From: Dysidea avara
Taxonomy: Eukaryota; Porifera; Demospongiae; Dictyoceratida; Dysideidae
Length of the DNA stretch: 64,000 nt
NCBI RefSeq assembly: GCF_963678975.1
Contig: NC_089272.1
Location: 63,686,574-63,750,573, forward strand
Direction: 5' to 3'
A program made the position numbers and the translations under genes. Under the pieces are notes generated by a model. It did no database searches, was not told the origin of the DNA, and saw nothing but the letters and a program-made list of their open reading frames with translations. Within the stretch, counting starts at the first letter, position 1. Each line of letters begins with the position of its first letter. Of the stretch, positions 22,242 to 35,200 are shown in pieces.

Positions 22242-23186
22242 CAGTGGCATAGCTAGGAAAAAATTTTTACCGAGGCAAAGTTTATACATTGACCTAATTG
22301 AGAGGGTCTGACTCAACTGATTCACAAACATTTTCAAGTTTGGCATTTTCACATTGACTGGTTGGATGGAAGAAACTATTTCAGAAGACTATGAGCATTT
22401 TTCTGCATGTCATACTCCAGCTTAATTAATGCTACAGTATACCATGCTTCAGTTATTAGACTAGTTCAATTTCACTCAGCACAAAAAGCTGACTTACTCC
22501 GGAGATATTTTTAGAGGTCAGGCCATCCATGGACTGCAACGGAGGTCATATCATGCACACTATATTTTCATTGATCTGATGTGGTATTTAAGTCAGAGAT
22601 TGTCTCTTTCATGTGATATTCAGCTGCATGTCAAGCTAGGAGTATGAGGGCATGCTCCCTCAAGGAAATGTTTGAAAATTTGTGCTTTGAAATGGCATGT
22701 GAAAGCTATTTTTTAGCTAATTGTAACTGCTAATGCATGATGTAATCAATTCAGTAGCTCAATGTAATGCCATGCAGTTGACTCATTGGAACTTTTAAAA
22801 AGCAATTTAAAGACAACTAACATAAATGTAAATGATTTAGACCAAGCAGTGTAATGAGAACAGTGGCTGTAATCTGTACTGAAAGCTCTATTAGAGTACA
22901 TTACGATGACTGCTCTATTACAGTATTAGAGTATCTCGATTTTTTTGAAACAAATTCAAGTAGCTGAAAAGTGGTCCAGCCAATGGCGGACTTTGTCACC
23001 ATGGGCTTCAGCCCTGCTTAGTACAGTCATGGATTCATTATGTGTGGTACAGTAATGCTAGTTGTAGTAAATGTTTGAGTAGAAAATTAGGGGTGCCACT
23101 GAAAACTCAGGCTGCTCAGCCTGAATTGTTGAGCATTTTTTACCGAGGCAGCTGCCTCGGTTGCCTCAATGGTAGCTACGCCACTG
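22242..23186. mobile_element. DNA transposon inserted in gag
   Basis: The ends CAGTGGCATAGCTAGG and (complement of the right end) CAGTGGCGTAGCTACC are inverted repeats. The pentamer GTGGG directly flanks both ends (22237-22241 and 23187-23191). The sub-ends TTTTTACCGAGGCA and TGCCTCGGTAAAAAA pair as well. About 945 bp, no transposase seen. It carries dispersed-motif copies at 22883-22900 and 22907-22940. It separates the gag capsid part from the zinc knuckle. Confidence 0.75.
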
Positions 23187-24345
23187 GTGGGTAATTTGCT
23201 TTTCCATCATACCTGTAACTAGACCTCTTAAACTTGCTTTGAAACTCTCTCCCTTCTGAATCTTTGTAATTAAATCTTCTCTCTCTTTAATTGTTTCTTC
23301 AGCCTTCAACAACTTTTGAAACAATTCCTGCAAGGAACCTTCAGTCATCTGGCCAACTTCTTTCTGTAACTTAACGGGAACCTTGTTCCACAATATGGAC
23401 TCCAAATTGGCATCAGATAACCTTTGAGGTGCCATCCTCTGATAGTCTCTCATTGATTCTAAAGTCCTTGCACTGAGCCAAATTTGTCATATTGTAACTC
23501 ATGACAGCGTTGATAGGCGGTTCTTGGGTCCATGTGCACTCCATATTGACCTCTAAAGACCTCAACTATCCCCTGCCATGATGCTTTGTCTTCTGTTGTA
23601 ACAGTTCTTTGCCAGGTAACCTTTGCAGAACCAGACTAAAACCATGAGAACCAATGAATTCTGTCATCATCTGTCCACATGCAGTCAGTTGTGGCTTCCA
23701 TGAAATCAACTAGCCAGACTTCAAAATCATTTTCACACTCTTTCCAGAGAATTTATCAAGTCGTTTGTAATTCTCTAAAACCTAGGGGACACTTGAAAGT
23801 AGGAACATTACCCTCACTTTCACTACTATCACTATGATAGTCTTCTAAAGGAACAAACTGCTGCTGTACTGACTGCTACTGTGCTAGCTGGTCAGAAGGC
23901 GGTGGCTGTTCAGCTTGCTGTGACTTTCCTCATCCAGCTTTTCCTGTAAATTCATTTTTTGTTTCTCGAACAACTGGAGTATCCTGTCTGTCTGTTTTTG
24001 CTTCCAGTAGTTCTCTCTGTAAATGATCCACCAGGGGCGTTCTTTCTCTTGTAGCAATAGTTCACTAGTATGTAGTCGCTCTTCCAGAATAAGTGTTTTT
24101 GACTCTAACTCATACAATTTCTTTGTTACAGAACCTTGACTGTGACAAATTGAACATACTGCCCATAGAGCATTACATTGTGACTGACATAGAAGAGTAT
24201 ATAGTTCTTCTGAAGGCTTATCAGGTTCTCTTATACATGACAGATGTTCCCAAAGCCCACACAACTCACACTGTAAAGCTTGGTCTACGTTATTAACAAT
24301 ATATTCCTACAACTAGCACAGGGAGCTTGGGCCATGACTGAAAAG
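23187..24345 (-). pseudogene. Gag remnant with N-terminal PHD-like zinc finger
   Basis: Read on the minus strand it starts MAQAPCASC, then (after a frameshift) CELCGLWEHLSCI and ALWAVCSIC. The spacing C-x2-C, C-x2-C-x4-H-x2-C, C-x2-C is that of a PHD finger. Next comes a coiled-coil-like stretch (KLYELESKTLILEERLH). Then a capsid-like part in several frames: ASWQGIVEVFRGQYGVH, DPRTAYQRCHELQYDKFG and MRDYQRMAPQRLSDANLES. Stops and shifts are frequent. A PHD at the start of a Gypsy gag is not the textbook layout, though PHD fingers occur in ORF1 of several non-LTR elements. Confidence 0.65.
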
Positions 24346-24593
24346 TCTAAAGTTATGACACTGACTAGCTTCTACCTGTACAACAAATTCTACCACTGGC
24401 TATGATGACACACACTCTAAACTAGTCTTAGGAAACTAAACCACTGTAAACTGCTCTTAAACTGAAGTGTTCCAGTCTTCTTGAAGAGACTTGACAAGTT
24501 TCTAGTTTACCTTCTTCCTTCAGTATACTCTGGAATTTCTAGTTCACCTTCTTCCTTCAGTATACTCAGGCTCTTCTAGCTCAGTGAATGTCT

Positions 24594-24613
24594 CAGTATC
24601 TCGGTAGGGCCTC
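24594..24613 (-). other. Candidate primer-binding site
   Basis: On the minus strand, about 14 bases after the 5' LTR end, the sequence TGGAGGCCCTACCGAGATA begins with the TGG complementary to a tRNA CCA end. Which tRNA primes is not determined. Confidence 0.45.
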
Positions 24614-24627
24614 CAAAAGTTGTGAAG

Positions 24628-24788
24628 CCTGTCCCAGTTGTACACACTTGTTGAGCAGACTAACTTCTTTGACATTAAAAATTACACTGAGCAATGTACA
24701 TAAAATTACAGCTGTTTTTATAGCACTACATTATGTCATTATTGTTTAATTAGTATGCAGTCTGGTAAGTTCTAGAACATTCTTCTCA
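24628..24788 (-). repeat. 5' LTR
   Basis: Direct repeat of the 3' LTR, starting TGAGAAGAATGTTCTAG on the minus strand and followed by CTTCACAACTT and the candidate primer-binding site. The outer flank is TAAAG, the target duplication. Confidence 0.85.
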
Positions 24789-25085
24789 TAAAGTAGCTAT
24801 GTATGATCTTTGGTCTGGTGTCCTGGCCCCTGTCATATCAATGCAGCACTGCAGTATACATATATGCATGTATACTTGTATATCCTGGATACATGGAAGT
24901 ATTCAAGGGCACTGGGTCCACTACTGATTCAAAAATATATTTTGTAGAGAATATGAGTGAACTCGCAACCTTGTTTCAACATGAATAAAATTTGAAGATA
25001 ATTTCCTGAGGAGTGTTAACTATACAATGTGAGAGGAAGAGGTTCAAAGTTTAATCATATATATTTTTGTATCCTGCAATAAAAT

Positions 25086-25779
25086 CAGTGGTGGATCCAA
25101 CGGGGGCACGTCTATCCCATGCATGGGAACATTTAGCCTGCTAAGAATATTTTGTAAATGAAATGCACATGGTCTTGTCTATGCCCTTCTTTAGGCTATT
25201 AATATATAGTTAGGTATAGGCCTGAGTCAAATATGCCAGCATAATGCTGGCATATTAGGTGGATATTTCATACTGTAGAGCTTAAAATAGATTGATACTC
25301 CCTAATAGAGCAGTCAGTGGAAACTGTAATAAAGCACTTAAATGCATTGTACATAGCTCCTTAGATCAATACTCTCTAATAGAACAGTCACTTTGTACTG
25401 AAATACTCTAATAGAGCATTCACTGATTAAAATGTTCCAAGATATTTGTAACAAATGTTGCTACCTTAAGAGCATAATGCAAGCATAATAGGAACACTGA
25501 AAGAGCATAATGGATGAAAATTTTGGGAAATTCCTGGAAGTATTTTAGACAAAATTTTGAGCATATTACTCAGGCCTAGTTAGGTAACTGGACTATTCAT
25601 GACTCACTTATCCACAACTCTTAGTCCACTTAGAAAGCAGTATGATTAAGATATTTGTGTGCATAAACAGTCCTGAAACATATGACATAGCTTTAGCTTC
25701 TGGGGGGCACAGCCCCCCAGATCTCCTGCTCCATGATTCATATGCCTACTACCCTTTCCAAACCCTGGATCCGCCCCTG
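25086..25779. mobile_element. DNA transposon remnant with CAGKGGYGGATCCA ends
   Basis: The left end CAGTGGTGGATCCAACGGGG and the complement of the right end CAGGGGCGGATCCAGGGTTT form an inverted repeat. It contains three copies of the dispersed motif (25294-25317, 25368-25391, 25401-25423). No transposase, and the target duplication is unclear (AAAT at both sides). Confidence 0.6.
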
Positions 25780-27810
25780 AAATTAGACGTACATGGTTGA
25801 TGTGATCATTACTTAGCAAACCTATATAGTAGTCTAGATCTTTTGTCATACTGCAACTTTACTTTTTGAATTTGGCCTTTAATTCTCAATTTGGTAAGTA
25901 GTCAGTTCAATTAGAGAGCAGGAAAACTGTAGATTTGCACAGTGACTATACCACTATACCAAGAACTTACAGTACTTAACCAATAATTTATAAGTGGAGC
26001 AGTCTATGGAGTTGTGATTTGTTCACTATGAATTGGCAAATCCATCATGTACTGTATGGTTTTTAATCTAAAACAAATAGGGAAAGTTTTGTAGTTTTTG
26101 TGATTTCAAAACAAACTGCAAAAATTTCCTCATTGAACTGAAATAATTTTATTATGTGTTATTCACAATTTTACAATGAAAGTTTTAATAGTCTTGGTAA
26201 GCCTTAACCGCACTTCACCTGGCAAAACTTTCCCTGTTTATGGTAAATCAACCATGCTACAAGCAAGAATGTTATAAGCTTAGACAAAGTCACAACGTAA
26301 AATACTCAGGGATGGTACTCAAATACTCAGAAATTAAGCAAAGATATTCTTACCTTCCCCAAACAGGTTATATAAATTTTGCTGTTTACTGCTAAAATAT
26401 GCATAAGATTATTTTGTAGCATGCATTGTACCCAATATATTGATTGTAAAGATAGAAGTATATACATACTGCTGTCAGGTCAATAAACACACATTCTAGG
26501 TACTAGTGGATATTGCCGAATGAACTGCATCAGACACTGACAGAAATACAATTCCAAGTATCTCAACTTAGCATACAAACACACATTTCCTGCAAAATGT
26601 TTCAGTACCAGGCCAGCCTTCTTGACTAGTAAAGTCCTAACTATATATAGTTGCCATATTTGTAATTCGTTACCATCCATGGTTCTAACGTAAAATTGTA
26701 GATGGATTTTTGTAACCACTACCTTTATTTTTAAATACAAATTTGGAGTATTAAGTATTTTAAATTGGATTTATTTGTACTTATATTTAAATACTTTCTC
26801 AAAGTATTCAATTACACCACAAAGTAAGATATAAAATTAAATTATTCTTTTGATCACTAAGAATATAATATGACATCATTATTTTTTTAATGAGATCATT
26901 TAATCTCATAACTTTTTAAAAGCCAGCAATACTGTCCCTTTAAGTTAAAAGCTAACGGTGACACCTCATTAGCAGAATTACATCTGCATAGATAATTATA
27001 ACTAAGTGGTTGACTCGGTTGTCAATTATTCAATGCCAAACTACACAAAAGTATTTGACAAGTATTTGTATTTATAAGTACATGTAATTACTGTTCTGAT
27101 GTAAATATTAGTACTATCATACAGTACTGTATAGTAGGAACCACAAAGTTGTGTGGGTATGTCCCATGATAAAACATCACCCAAAAACTGGCCTTATACT
27201 TTTTTCCTGACAATGATGAGGCTGTATTGGTTAGGTAAAACTTAGCCCAACAAGCCTTCAGATCGACCCAAAATGCTTTCAAAAAGTTGCTACAGATATT
27301 GTTTCCAAAAATTATTAAATGGAATTTTCTACTGACTGACTGAGTAACTGACTGACTGATGTCTTCGACAAGTGTGACTCAATAACAGCTAACTTAAGGC
27401 TACGGGTTTGGTTTTTCACTGTTCGATATCACTTCAGCCCGAGAGGTGCCTTTTGGCATACCGCAGTATATACAATGCATTCTTCATGGACTTACCAGTG
27501 TCCTCCTTTGTGTTACATTCATCTTTGCTGACAGCAAAAGGTGTCTAACTATTTAGCGGTAGCGCATGATGGCTTCCCTTCGTTATGGAAATCATCTATA
27601 TTTTTCATAGTGACTACTTTGATTGCAGAGGTGCATTTTGAACAGTTCTTGAATTGTACTGTTGTGTAATGGATTGAACATAGCTGACAACAAAGTGTAA
27701 TGGATACTTCAGACAATAATTGGTAGCTGGGGTGTGCAGCGCCATTTCTTTCTTTTGATGTGGTATGCATGGGTTCACCAGTCATAATAATTTTATTTCA
27801 CAAGAAGTTA
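25780..27810. other. Intergenic, no gene seen
   Basis: AT-rich; no supported coding sequence, RNA gene or array. Confidence 0.5.
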
Positions 27811-28092
27811 ACAAGTACACAAAACTAGAGTAGGGACCATAGCACATCAATAAAAAGTACTGAAACAAGCTGTAGTAGTGTACAATACTAAATCACAGTA
27901 AAATAATAAGAAGTGTTATATCCCTACTGTAAATTTCCGTTATGGTATCTTGGAGCACAGTAGGGATATAACACTTCTTATTGTTTTACTGTGATTTAAT
28001 ATTGTGCAGTACTCCAGCTTGTTTCAGTACTTTTTATCAATGTGCTATATGGTCCCTACTCTAGTTGAAATTCCAATTTTTTTTGTACTTGT
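27811..28092. mobile_element. Foldback element, 282 bp
   Basis: Arms of about 130 bp run from ACAAGTACACAAAACTAGAG, then TAGGGACCAT, to the complement ATGGTCCCTACTCTAGT and GTACTTGT. Inside, ACAGTAGGGATATAACACTT pairs with AGTGTTATATCCCTACTGT around a loop of about 25 nt. The whole element can fold into one hairpin. No coding content. Confidence 0.8.
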
Positions 28093-29644
28093 TCAATGTA
28101 TTTGACCCCTAACCTATAGTGTATGACATTGTGTAGACATCCACTGATCAAACACAATTCACATAAGTAGCTACTCAGAGGAGGTACAACACACTCATGT
28201 GAGCACATAGGATTTGTACAGAGCAATTAAAAATCAACTTTAGGAGGGTTTCATTAAAAACTTAGTGCCAAATTAAGCTTTTCTGATGCGTAATTTAATG
28301 AACCCCACTGAACCCCGCCTGCTTGATATTAATATACAGGGTGATTATAGATGTCATCATGTGATGAAGAGCTCACCATAGGGCAAACGGCAACAGTAGA
28401 AGAGAATTGCACTAATCCCATAAAGCCATATTAAGCTTAGAAGTAAAAATATGCAATTAACATAAATTCTTTTTGATAGCTCTTAAAGTCTCCTCTGCAG
28501 GTAGCCATACTTACGGTCCAACAATTCCAGCTACTGTGATATTGTGTATAAGCCACAGTCACAATTTTGCGTATACTGATTATAATTATTAAGTACAATC
28601 AATTGATTCACAGAGTAGGCTTTCTTAAAACGTGTCAGATTCAATCTCAGAGTGTTGAATACATAAAAGTTTTCCGGGTTAAAAATTGCAAACACAATAT
28701 TAAAATGCTCTGAGATTCAGTATCAGATGCATGGTTTAATAATATTTAGAAAAAATACTAGGGTATGCATATACAACTTTCAAATATTCCTACATACTGA
28801 TGGACTATTCAACTTCACACAGCCTAAGTTTACCCAGTTTCTTAGTTTTCTAAATAGCACACTCAACTCTCAAAATTGTCCTCAAATTTAATCTCAGAAT
28901 GAAGTGTAATTATAAAAATTTCTAAGCCAAATTATCATATGCAAAGCCAGCACAAATACCAGAAAGAGTTTAAAAATTCCTTGTTTTAAAAATGGCCTTT
29001 TAGCTATACAAATACCCTAAATATATTCAATCTCAATAGCCTAAGGTTAGATTTTTTTCCTACCCAACCAGATACTTCATGCTAGTGCCTTGTGGTATCA
29101 TGTAATTACAGCCAACACACTGTCTGCACTACCAATAGAATTACACATGATGCACATGGTTGTCCAAAGGAAAAATTGCACTTATAATGTGACTGTACGG
29201 CATTAAAATGTACATGTGATTATAACATAATTGTGACCGGACCTGTGATAACAGGGCATGTGGGCACAAACCACATAACAGGTCATAATTCAAGACTGGA
29301 ATAGAATATTTGCATTCTGAAACTTGTAGTATAATTATAGCCAAGTAAATGTTCAATATGGACCAAAAATTGCATGCATGGCAATAGCATAATGCCACAA
29401 CAAGATACATATGAGTCATGAAAATTTTGTTTATGCGCCCACACCCTGTTTTTGCAGACTTTGTCACAATTTATGTTCTCCTCCATGACATTCGTCACTG
29501 ATGTTGCTCAAAAAATGTATGCAGCTGCTTGAGTATTTCATAATTATGTTGGTGGCAATAATAGGCACCAGCCAATGTCTCCATAGTAGTCAAAGTAATT
29601 ATTCCATACCATAGATTCTTATGTGATTGTAAAAATGTACTTAA
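28093..29644. other. Intergenic, no gene seen
   Basis: No supported gene or repeat. Open frames around 29141-29498 have no recognisable domain and overlap each other. Confidence 0.45.
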
Positions 29645-29783
29645 CATACTTTAATAGGGTAGCAAGGACACTTTTAACATGACTGTTTTAATAGAGTATT
29701 TCAAGAACACTTTTAACATGACTGTTTTATTAGAGTATTTCAAGGACACTTTTAACATGACTGTTTTATTAGAGTATTTCAAT
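29645..29783 (+). repeat. 39-bp tandem repeat containing the dispersed motif
   Basis: About three and a half units of ACTTTTAACATGACTGTTTT followed by ATTAGAGTATTTCAAGGAC. Each unit holds one copy of the TGACTGTTTTATTAGAGTAT motif. The frame across it (MTVLLEYFKDTFN repeats) is a by-product of the 39-bp, codon-multiple period. Confidence 0.85.
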
Positions 29784-31929
29784 GAGATATTTCACAAAAC
29801 AGTCAAATTGATAAATTATTCCCAGACTATATACAATATTTCACTTTTAAACAGTTGCTCACAAATGTAATAGGTCACATTTTAAGTTTGCGTGCATGCA
29901 CTATAGCATAGCACAATGGACAAATTGTAAGGGCTGCATGGTGTAACTGGACTTAACTACTAGATTCATGTAAGTTAGTTCAACATCCCTTACAACCATG
30001 TACTAACTTTTTACCACATGGTGTTCTCAATACCTTTCTCACATATCATAGAGGTACATAAAAACGATTGTAAACTAGCTTAGTGGTGTATTTAACATTA
30101 CATTATATTGTGCTAATTTAGTTTTTCACAAATATATGTAGCCTTACCTGCCTGTTAGATAGTGTGTGCATTGGGAAAGCATTTCAGTGTTTCTCACTGT
30201 ACTCTTGCTGCTATTTACAAGTTTTATTATCAAAGAACCAAATGAAGTGAGTGAACTGCTGAAAGGCTAGACAATGCTACATCATTTTTACATATGTTAC
30301 ATAATGTAATTGCATAGGTAAAACTGACTGAATTTTATGTCAATGCATACTATTTTACAAATCAGGATTAGAAAAGATAGAGAGATGCATCAGTAGTGCT
30401 AACAGTGCATACCGTAATGTTGCTAGCAGTAAACAAATTATTGTTGATAATAAACTACACTGAGATTTTAGTGCAAGTTTATGTCTCATGATGAATGGTA
30501 AAACACTTCTGTGGTTAAATTTGGTTATAAAAAGCTGAGTCCAGTTCAGTGAATGGATATATACACCCTAATAAGCTGATACCTAATTGTCAAAAGCTTT
30601 TGAAAGTAATAAATCGTTTACTTATGGCCAATCTCATCTACAAAGTTAACTTTGTAAGCGTTTGAAAGTTGACAATCTGTGCTGGTACAAGAGCAAAGTT
30701 TTTTTGTGACAAGCAGTGCAGAACTAAAGTACTTTGGTAATTTCTTAGCCTCTCCAGCAGTAGCTACTTCTAAAGTGCAGTTCTCTGGGCACAACAACTA
30801 AGGAAGGAGGGATGCTATACATTCTCAAGGATTGCAGAGTATATGCCACAGATAAAAGGACTCAGTAGGTGCAGTCGTGAATGTCACTAAGCATTTGCAG
30901 TGACATTCGCTGTTTACCACAGTAGTCTTCACAGTGATATGACTGCAAGGTATTCCACTTTCCAGAAATAAGTTTTCTGTAGCTACAAATATCCCGTAGC
31001 TGCCAATGTGGAAGATGCCTACCATGTAAGCCAGATGACTGAGCTATTTATAGATTATATGAACCATAAATGAGATGACTTTTTACAAACACTAAATGTT
31101 CAATAATATTATTTTACTCTACATGAGGTGTCTCACAGTCCTTATATTATTTCATACACTCAACAGGGGGCTTGACCTCTCCCATTGGAGTTGAGGGGTT
31201 CTTAGCACCAACAACATGCAGACTAGGAGCTCACATCTTATTTAAAGCATGAAGAACAATTGATGGGAAATTAAAGAACAGCTAGGTAGAAATTACAAAA
31301 CTATTGGGTACATCATGTAGTAAATGCTTTAATTTCATTGAAATACTCTAATAGAACAGTCACATGCATACACTTAAATTTCACCAAGCCATTATGCTGT
31401 GTTAGGGGTACTATAGTAACTAAAGTGCAAGCTCTTGTACTTTATTCACAAGTCGAGTATAAGTTGTCAGGTACATGCAGTAGGAAAAACTGTTTTTGCA
31501 GATGTGTGTGGTTGTCACATATTAATTATTTTTACTGAAGTTTTTTTTCTATAATATTGAGTATTTAATTTAATTCCTTGGATTTTAAACATGAACGCTG
31601 AAAACACACAACCAGACAGGTGAAAACTTATCTTCTAGATTAACAGATATATTTAAATTTACTATCTTCTTGCTCTCTCAAGTCTCCTCTGTCCCTTTAC
31701 TTAAACACTGTTCCTGCACATGTAATCATATTCCAACTGTACATGTTATGGAAAGCATATTAGCCAGTCAATTGTGCTTATTACAGTACAGCAATGCTAG
31801 CAGTGGAGCTAGCTCTGCATGCTAAGACAGTCACAAAGGGGGATTTTCAATTTATTAAGAGATTGCCCACAAGTGCAGGTATTTCTCTCAAGTATTAATG
31901 TCAGTAAACAGTTACGGTGTAAGGCCATG
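29784..31929. other. Intergenic, no gene seen
   Basis: No supported gene. One dispersed-motif copy lies at 31340-31363. Confidence 0.45.
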
Positions 31930-33165
31930 GAACACGAGCAGCCTGCTACAGTATAATTATCTGAATGCAGTCTACCAACTCAATGGAAGCACGCATATGT
32001 CACACCAGTTCACAAAAAGGAGACAAAAATAGGTCCCAAAACTACTGTCCGATATCACTAACTTCAGTATCTAGAAACAACCAACATATTGAAAGAAAAT
32101 CAAATTAGATCATCACTCCTGTGAGTCACACTTACAACTGCTCGTGACTGTCAGTGATATAGCCAAGGTAATGAACAATAAACTACAAGTAGAACTGGCA
32201 GTACTAGATGGCTTTCGACAAGGTTGCACATGTATGACTTCTACACAAACTGGGAGTTTACTAGAATGGTTTCCACATACACAAAGCCACTATTCCAGAT
32301 CTTGTGAAATAACATCTGGTGTCCCACAAGGCGGACCTGCCCTTTTCCTGGTATACCAGTATATACTGTAAATGACATAACTTAACTACAATACAGTGAG
32401 TTGTACTGTTGGCATACAATAATTTTCAGACCCATGCATGATACCTCCCCAAGTAATCAGGATGACTTGACTATACTCTTATAAAATTAATAGGCAAATG
32501 AATAGCAGATTAATAATCAGTAGAAAAGGTTAAATATCTTTGGAGTATGTATATTAAACAATAAAATGATATTATCTGCAATAAAATTAATAATTTTTGG
32601 TTTTCTAAAACAAAATTTACATACCTGTCATAAACGCTTCAAAGAATATGCCTACAAACAATTCCTGCTACTATCTATATTGAATAATTTATTGTTGTGC
32701 CATCTGGGAGATCTACACCACCAAAATTGCATCTCTAAACTCAGCTTATTTTACCTTAAAGAAATGGACACCACCATGATGGTATGTTAAATGAACTACT
32801 AAACTGGTAATCTCTTCAAGAGTGTAGAAAGCAAGCATGCCTTATCCTATACAAGATAGTTACTACTTGTACCAGACCGCTGCCTGCCATCATTAAATTA
32901 AACTGCTACCCGAACCCATCATGATCAAAGATTTATCATTATACAGTATTCAGTAAACACTTGACCTCTACCAAGAACTATTCCCAATGGACAGTCTATG
33001 TATACCTAATATTCAAAACTGATCATGAAACATTCAAACAGGTAACAATTCCCACCGGCTTTGTAATTGTAACTACTTGGTTAGCTAGTTATAATATTAT
33101 TGTAATTGTTTATTAGCATTAAAACCCAGTTGGGTGATTGCTAATAATAAATAAGTAAATAAATA
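31930..33165 (+). pseudogene. Decayed LINE with 3' (TAAA)n tail
   Basis: RT text in shifting frames: QWKHAYVTPVHKKG and NYCPISLTSVS (31985-32070), a broken LDFRKAFD-like block near 32205, then ITSGVPQGGPALFLVY (32310-32360). The 3' end has the short hairpin AAACCCAGTTGGGTGATT and a (TAAA)n tail at 33150-33165. The text is heavily mutated, with numerous stops. Plus orientation from the RT block order. Confidence 0.7.
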
Positions 33166-33439
33166 AATCTAATGGAATATGACATAGTCTTTGTACAGGT
33201 ATGTTCTATAGACTGATCATGAGATACTGTTGCTCCCTATATTTGCTTAGCTACATATGTATATTAAGAACTAACCGACAGCACCAACAACTCCTGCATT
33301 CTATACACCAATGACCGAGCCAATGACTTAATAGAGTAAAAAGTGAGAAACAATTATAGGAATGTATACATATGTAACAGCTTCAGGAAATAAGCAATTG
33401 CTTAGAAATGTATTATGAAGACCATAACAAGGTGAATGT

Positions 33440-34019
33440 TTTCCCTGGGATTGTCCCAGTTGTGTACATTATGTAATTATGAATGACAATCAAAATTATG
33501 GTTTTGACCACATCAATAGTCAGCAAATAACTATACAACATGTGATAAGCTAATGTAGAACAATCATTCTATCACATCATCATAATTATTATCATTAGTG
33601 TAATATATGATGGTTCCTCTTGTAAGATTAGGTTTTGTGATACACATGGCTTATGTACCATCACAACAGCCACTGCGTGTTATATGGTTTGACCATATTA
33701 ATAGTCAGCAAATAATGGATATGAGACAATTAATGTAGAACAATCATTGTATCACATCATATCCCTGCAAATTTATATCCCACATGTCACTAAATGTTTC
33801 CCCTTATGGTATGAGATGTGGGATATAATATTTTTGCTTGTGAAGTACAGTACATAGAATCAATAATATATATAATTCTGTGACTGTTCATTAACTTTTC
33901 CTTTCATTCTTGTAATTATTTGCTGACTATTCAATCATTAATGTACAATACTGACCACAAGTTGTGATAGTAGTGAATAATGATGTAATGTATACAATTG
34001 GGGGTAATCCCAGGGAAAC
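33440..34019. mobile_element. TIR element, about 580 bp
   Basis: The left end TTTCCCTGGGATTGTCCCAG, then TTGTGTACATTA, matches the complement of the right end TTTCCCTGGGATTACCCCCA, then ATTGTATACATTA. The block AATAGTCAGCAAATAA occurs twice in direct order (about 33519 and 33700) and once inverted (about 33917), so the interior is partly duplicated. No coding capacity. Confidence 0.65.
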
Positions 34020-34920
34020 CATGTACCTATTATTGTTATGATATTGGTATAAGATTACCATGCACATGCAAGGATCATGGTGTCAACTCAGCAACACAGC
34101 CATGCACCATTACCCTATACATACTGTGTTGTTTGCACTGACTGGATAATTACATATGTAGGTTTCCTCTAGCTAGGTTACCTCAAGTGTCCACATCAGT
34201 GTAGTATGGACACCTTGAGACCAACCAATAGTGTTCTGATTGTAATAAATATCAAGCCTGAAGGTGTCCTGATTATCCAGATCATTTCAGTGGGACTAAG
34301 TGTCACTTTCAGGAGCTCCTGTACTTTCCATCAAAAGTATTCTATATCAGTATTAAACATGTGATCATCTAGATAAGACAGCTGCGGTCTAGCACAACTC
34401 AGAGAAAACCAAATTAAAAGTTAACATGTTTGTGTATGTGTAGGTGTGTGCGTGTATTACAAAGGTGTACACTAAACAGCTACCAGAATTTGTGATATTG
34501 TATTATCTTATCAGACTGGCGATACATATAGATCACTAATTCCATTCCAATAATACTGTTACATTTGTTGTTGAAAATCAATGACAAATTATTAGATTTT
34601 GCATGTCATTGTGTAGTTAAAAGTAAAAGGTGAACAAAATTATGAAACGATATATGCACTGGGAACACATTTAGTCCACCTTAACTTCTTCTTTTTTGCG
34701 GTAAACAGCACAAAATATAAATAAAGGTATGTGGTCTTGATGAAACAGTACTAGCTTGTTTACAGCCACTGCTACAAGTGAACAGTAGTTTGATGTATTG
34801 GCTATAATGCTCAGAGTTAATAGTGAAATTTTACTAATAAAATTTATTGTGATCATTAAATCTGTGTGGGTCGGTCAGGCCCAAGAAACACGCTATGATA
34901 TACTAATTAAGTTGACATGG
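34020..34920. other. Intergenic, no gene seen
   Basis: No gene. At 34195-34300 there is text related to the GTGTCCTGATTATC minisatellite family seen at 52436-52690, but not tandem here. Confidence 0.45.
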
Positions 34921-35200
34921 CCTAATGTTGAAGTCATGATATGCACCATAGCTATGTTTGGGAGTTGGAACATACTTTACATGGTCACTATAACAAGGTG
35001 GTCTTATTAATGAGGCCATGAAGTACACCTTTGCTGTATTTGGGACCTACCTGACATGGTCACTATAATGAGGTGGTCTTATTGATGAGGTCATGTACTA
35101 AACCTTAGTTATGTATGTTTGGGACCTGCAGTCAAGTGGTCTTATCATTACTCTTATTATTGAGGTGGCCACTAAATGACGCTTCATTACAATACTCAGT
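34921..35200 (+). repeat. Imperfect tandem repeat, about 75-bp unit
   Basis: CATGGTCACTATAA, then GTGGTCTTATTAATGAGG, recurs after about 75 bp with several substitutions, and a third, more diverged unit follows. Related sequence appears singly at 62470-62560. Confidence 0.65.

Larger units (their letters stand above)
17718..24788 (-). mobile_element. Gypsy-type LTR retrotransposon, decayed
   Basis: The full layout reads on the minus strand: 5' LTR, primer-binding site, gag, protease, RT, RNase H, integrase, polypurine tract, 3' LTR. RT before integrase gives the Ty3/Gypsy order. The direct repeat TAAAG flanks both ends (17713-17717 and 24789-24793). The LTRs are short (about 160 bp) and differ at only a few positions, so insertion was fairly recent, yet every domain carries stops or frameshifts and two later elements sit inside (20433-20578 and 22242-23186). 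No envelope-like frame is seen. Confidence 0.9.

Noticed and set aside
29679-29870. Repetitive 63-aa frame MTVLLEYFKDTFN
   Set aside because: Produced by a 39-bp tandem repeat, whose period is a multiple of three; no gene context.
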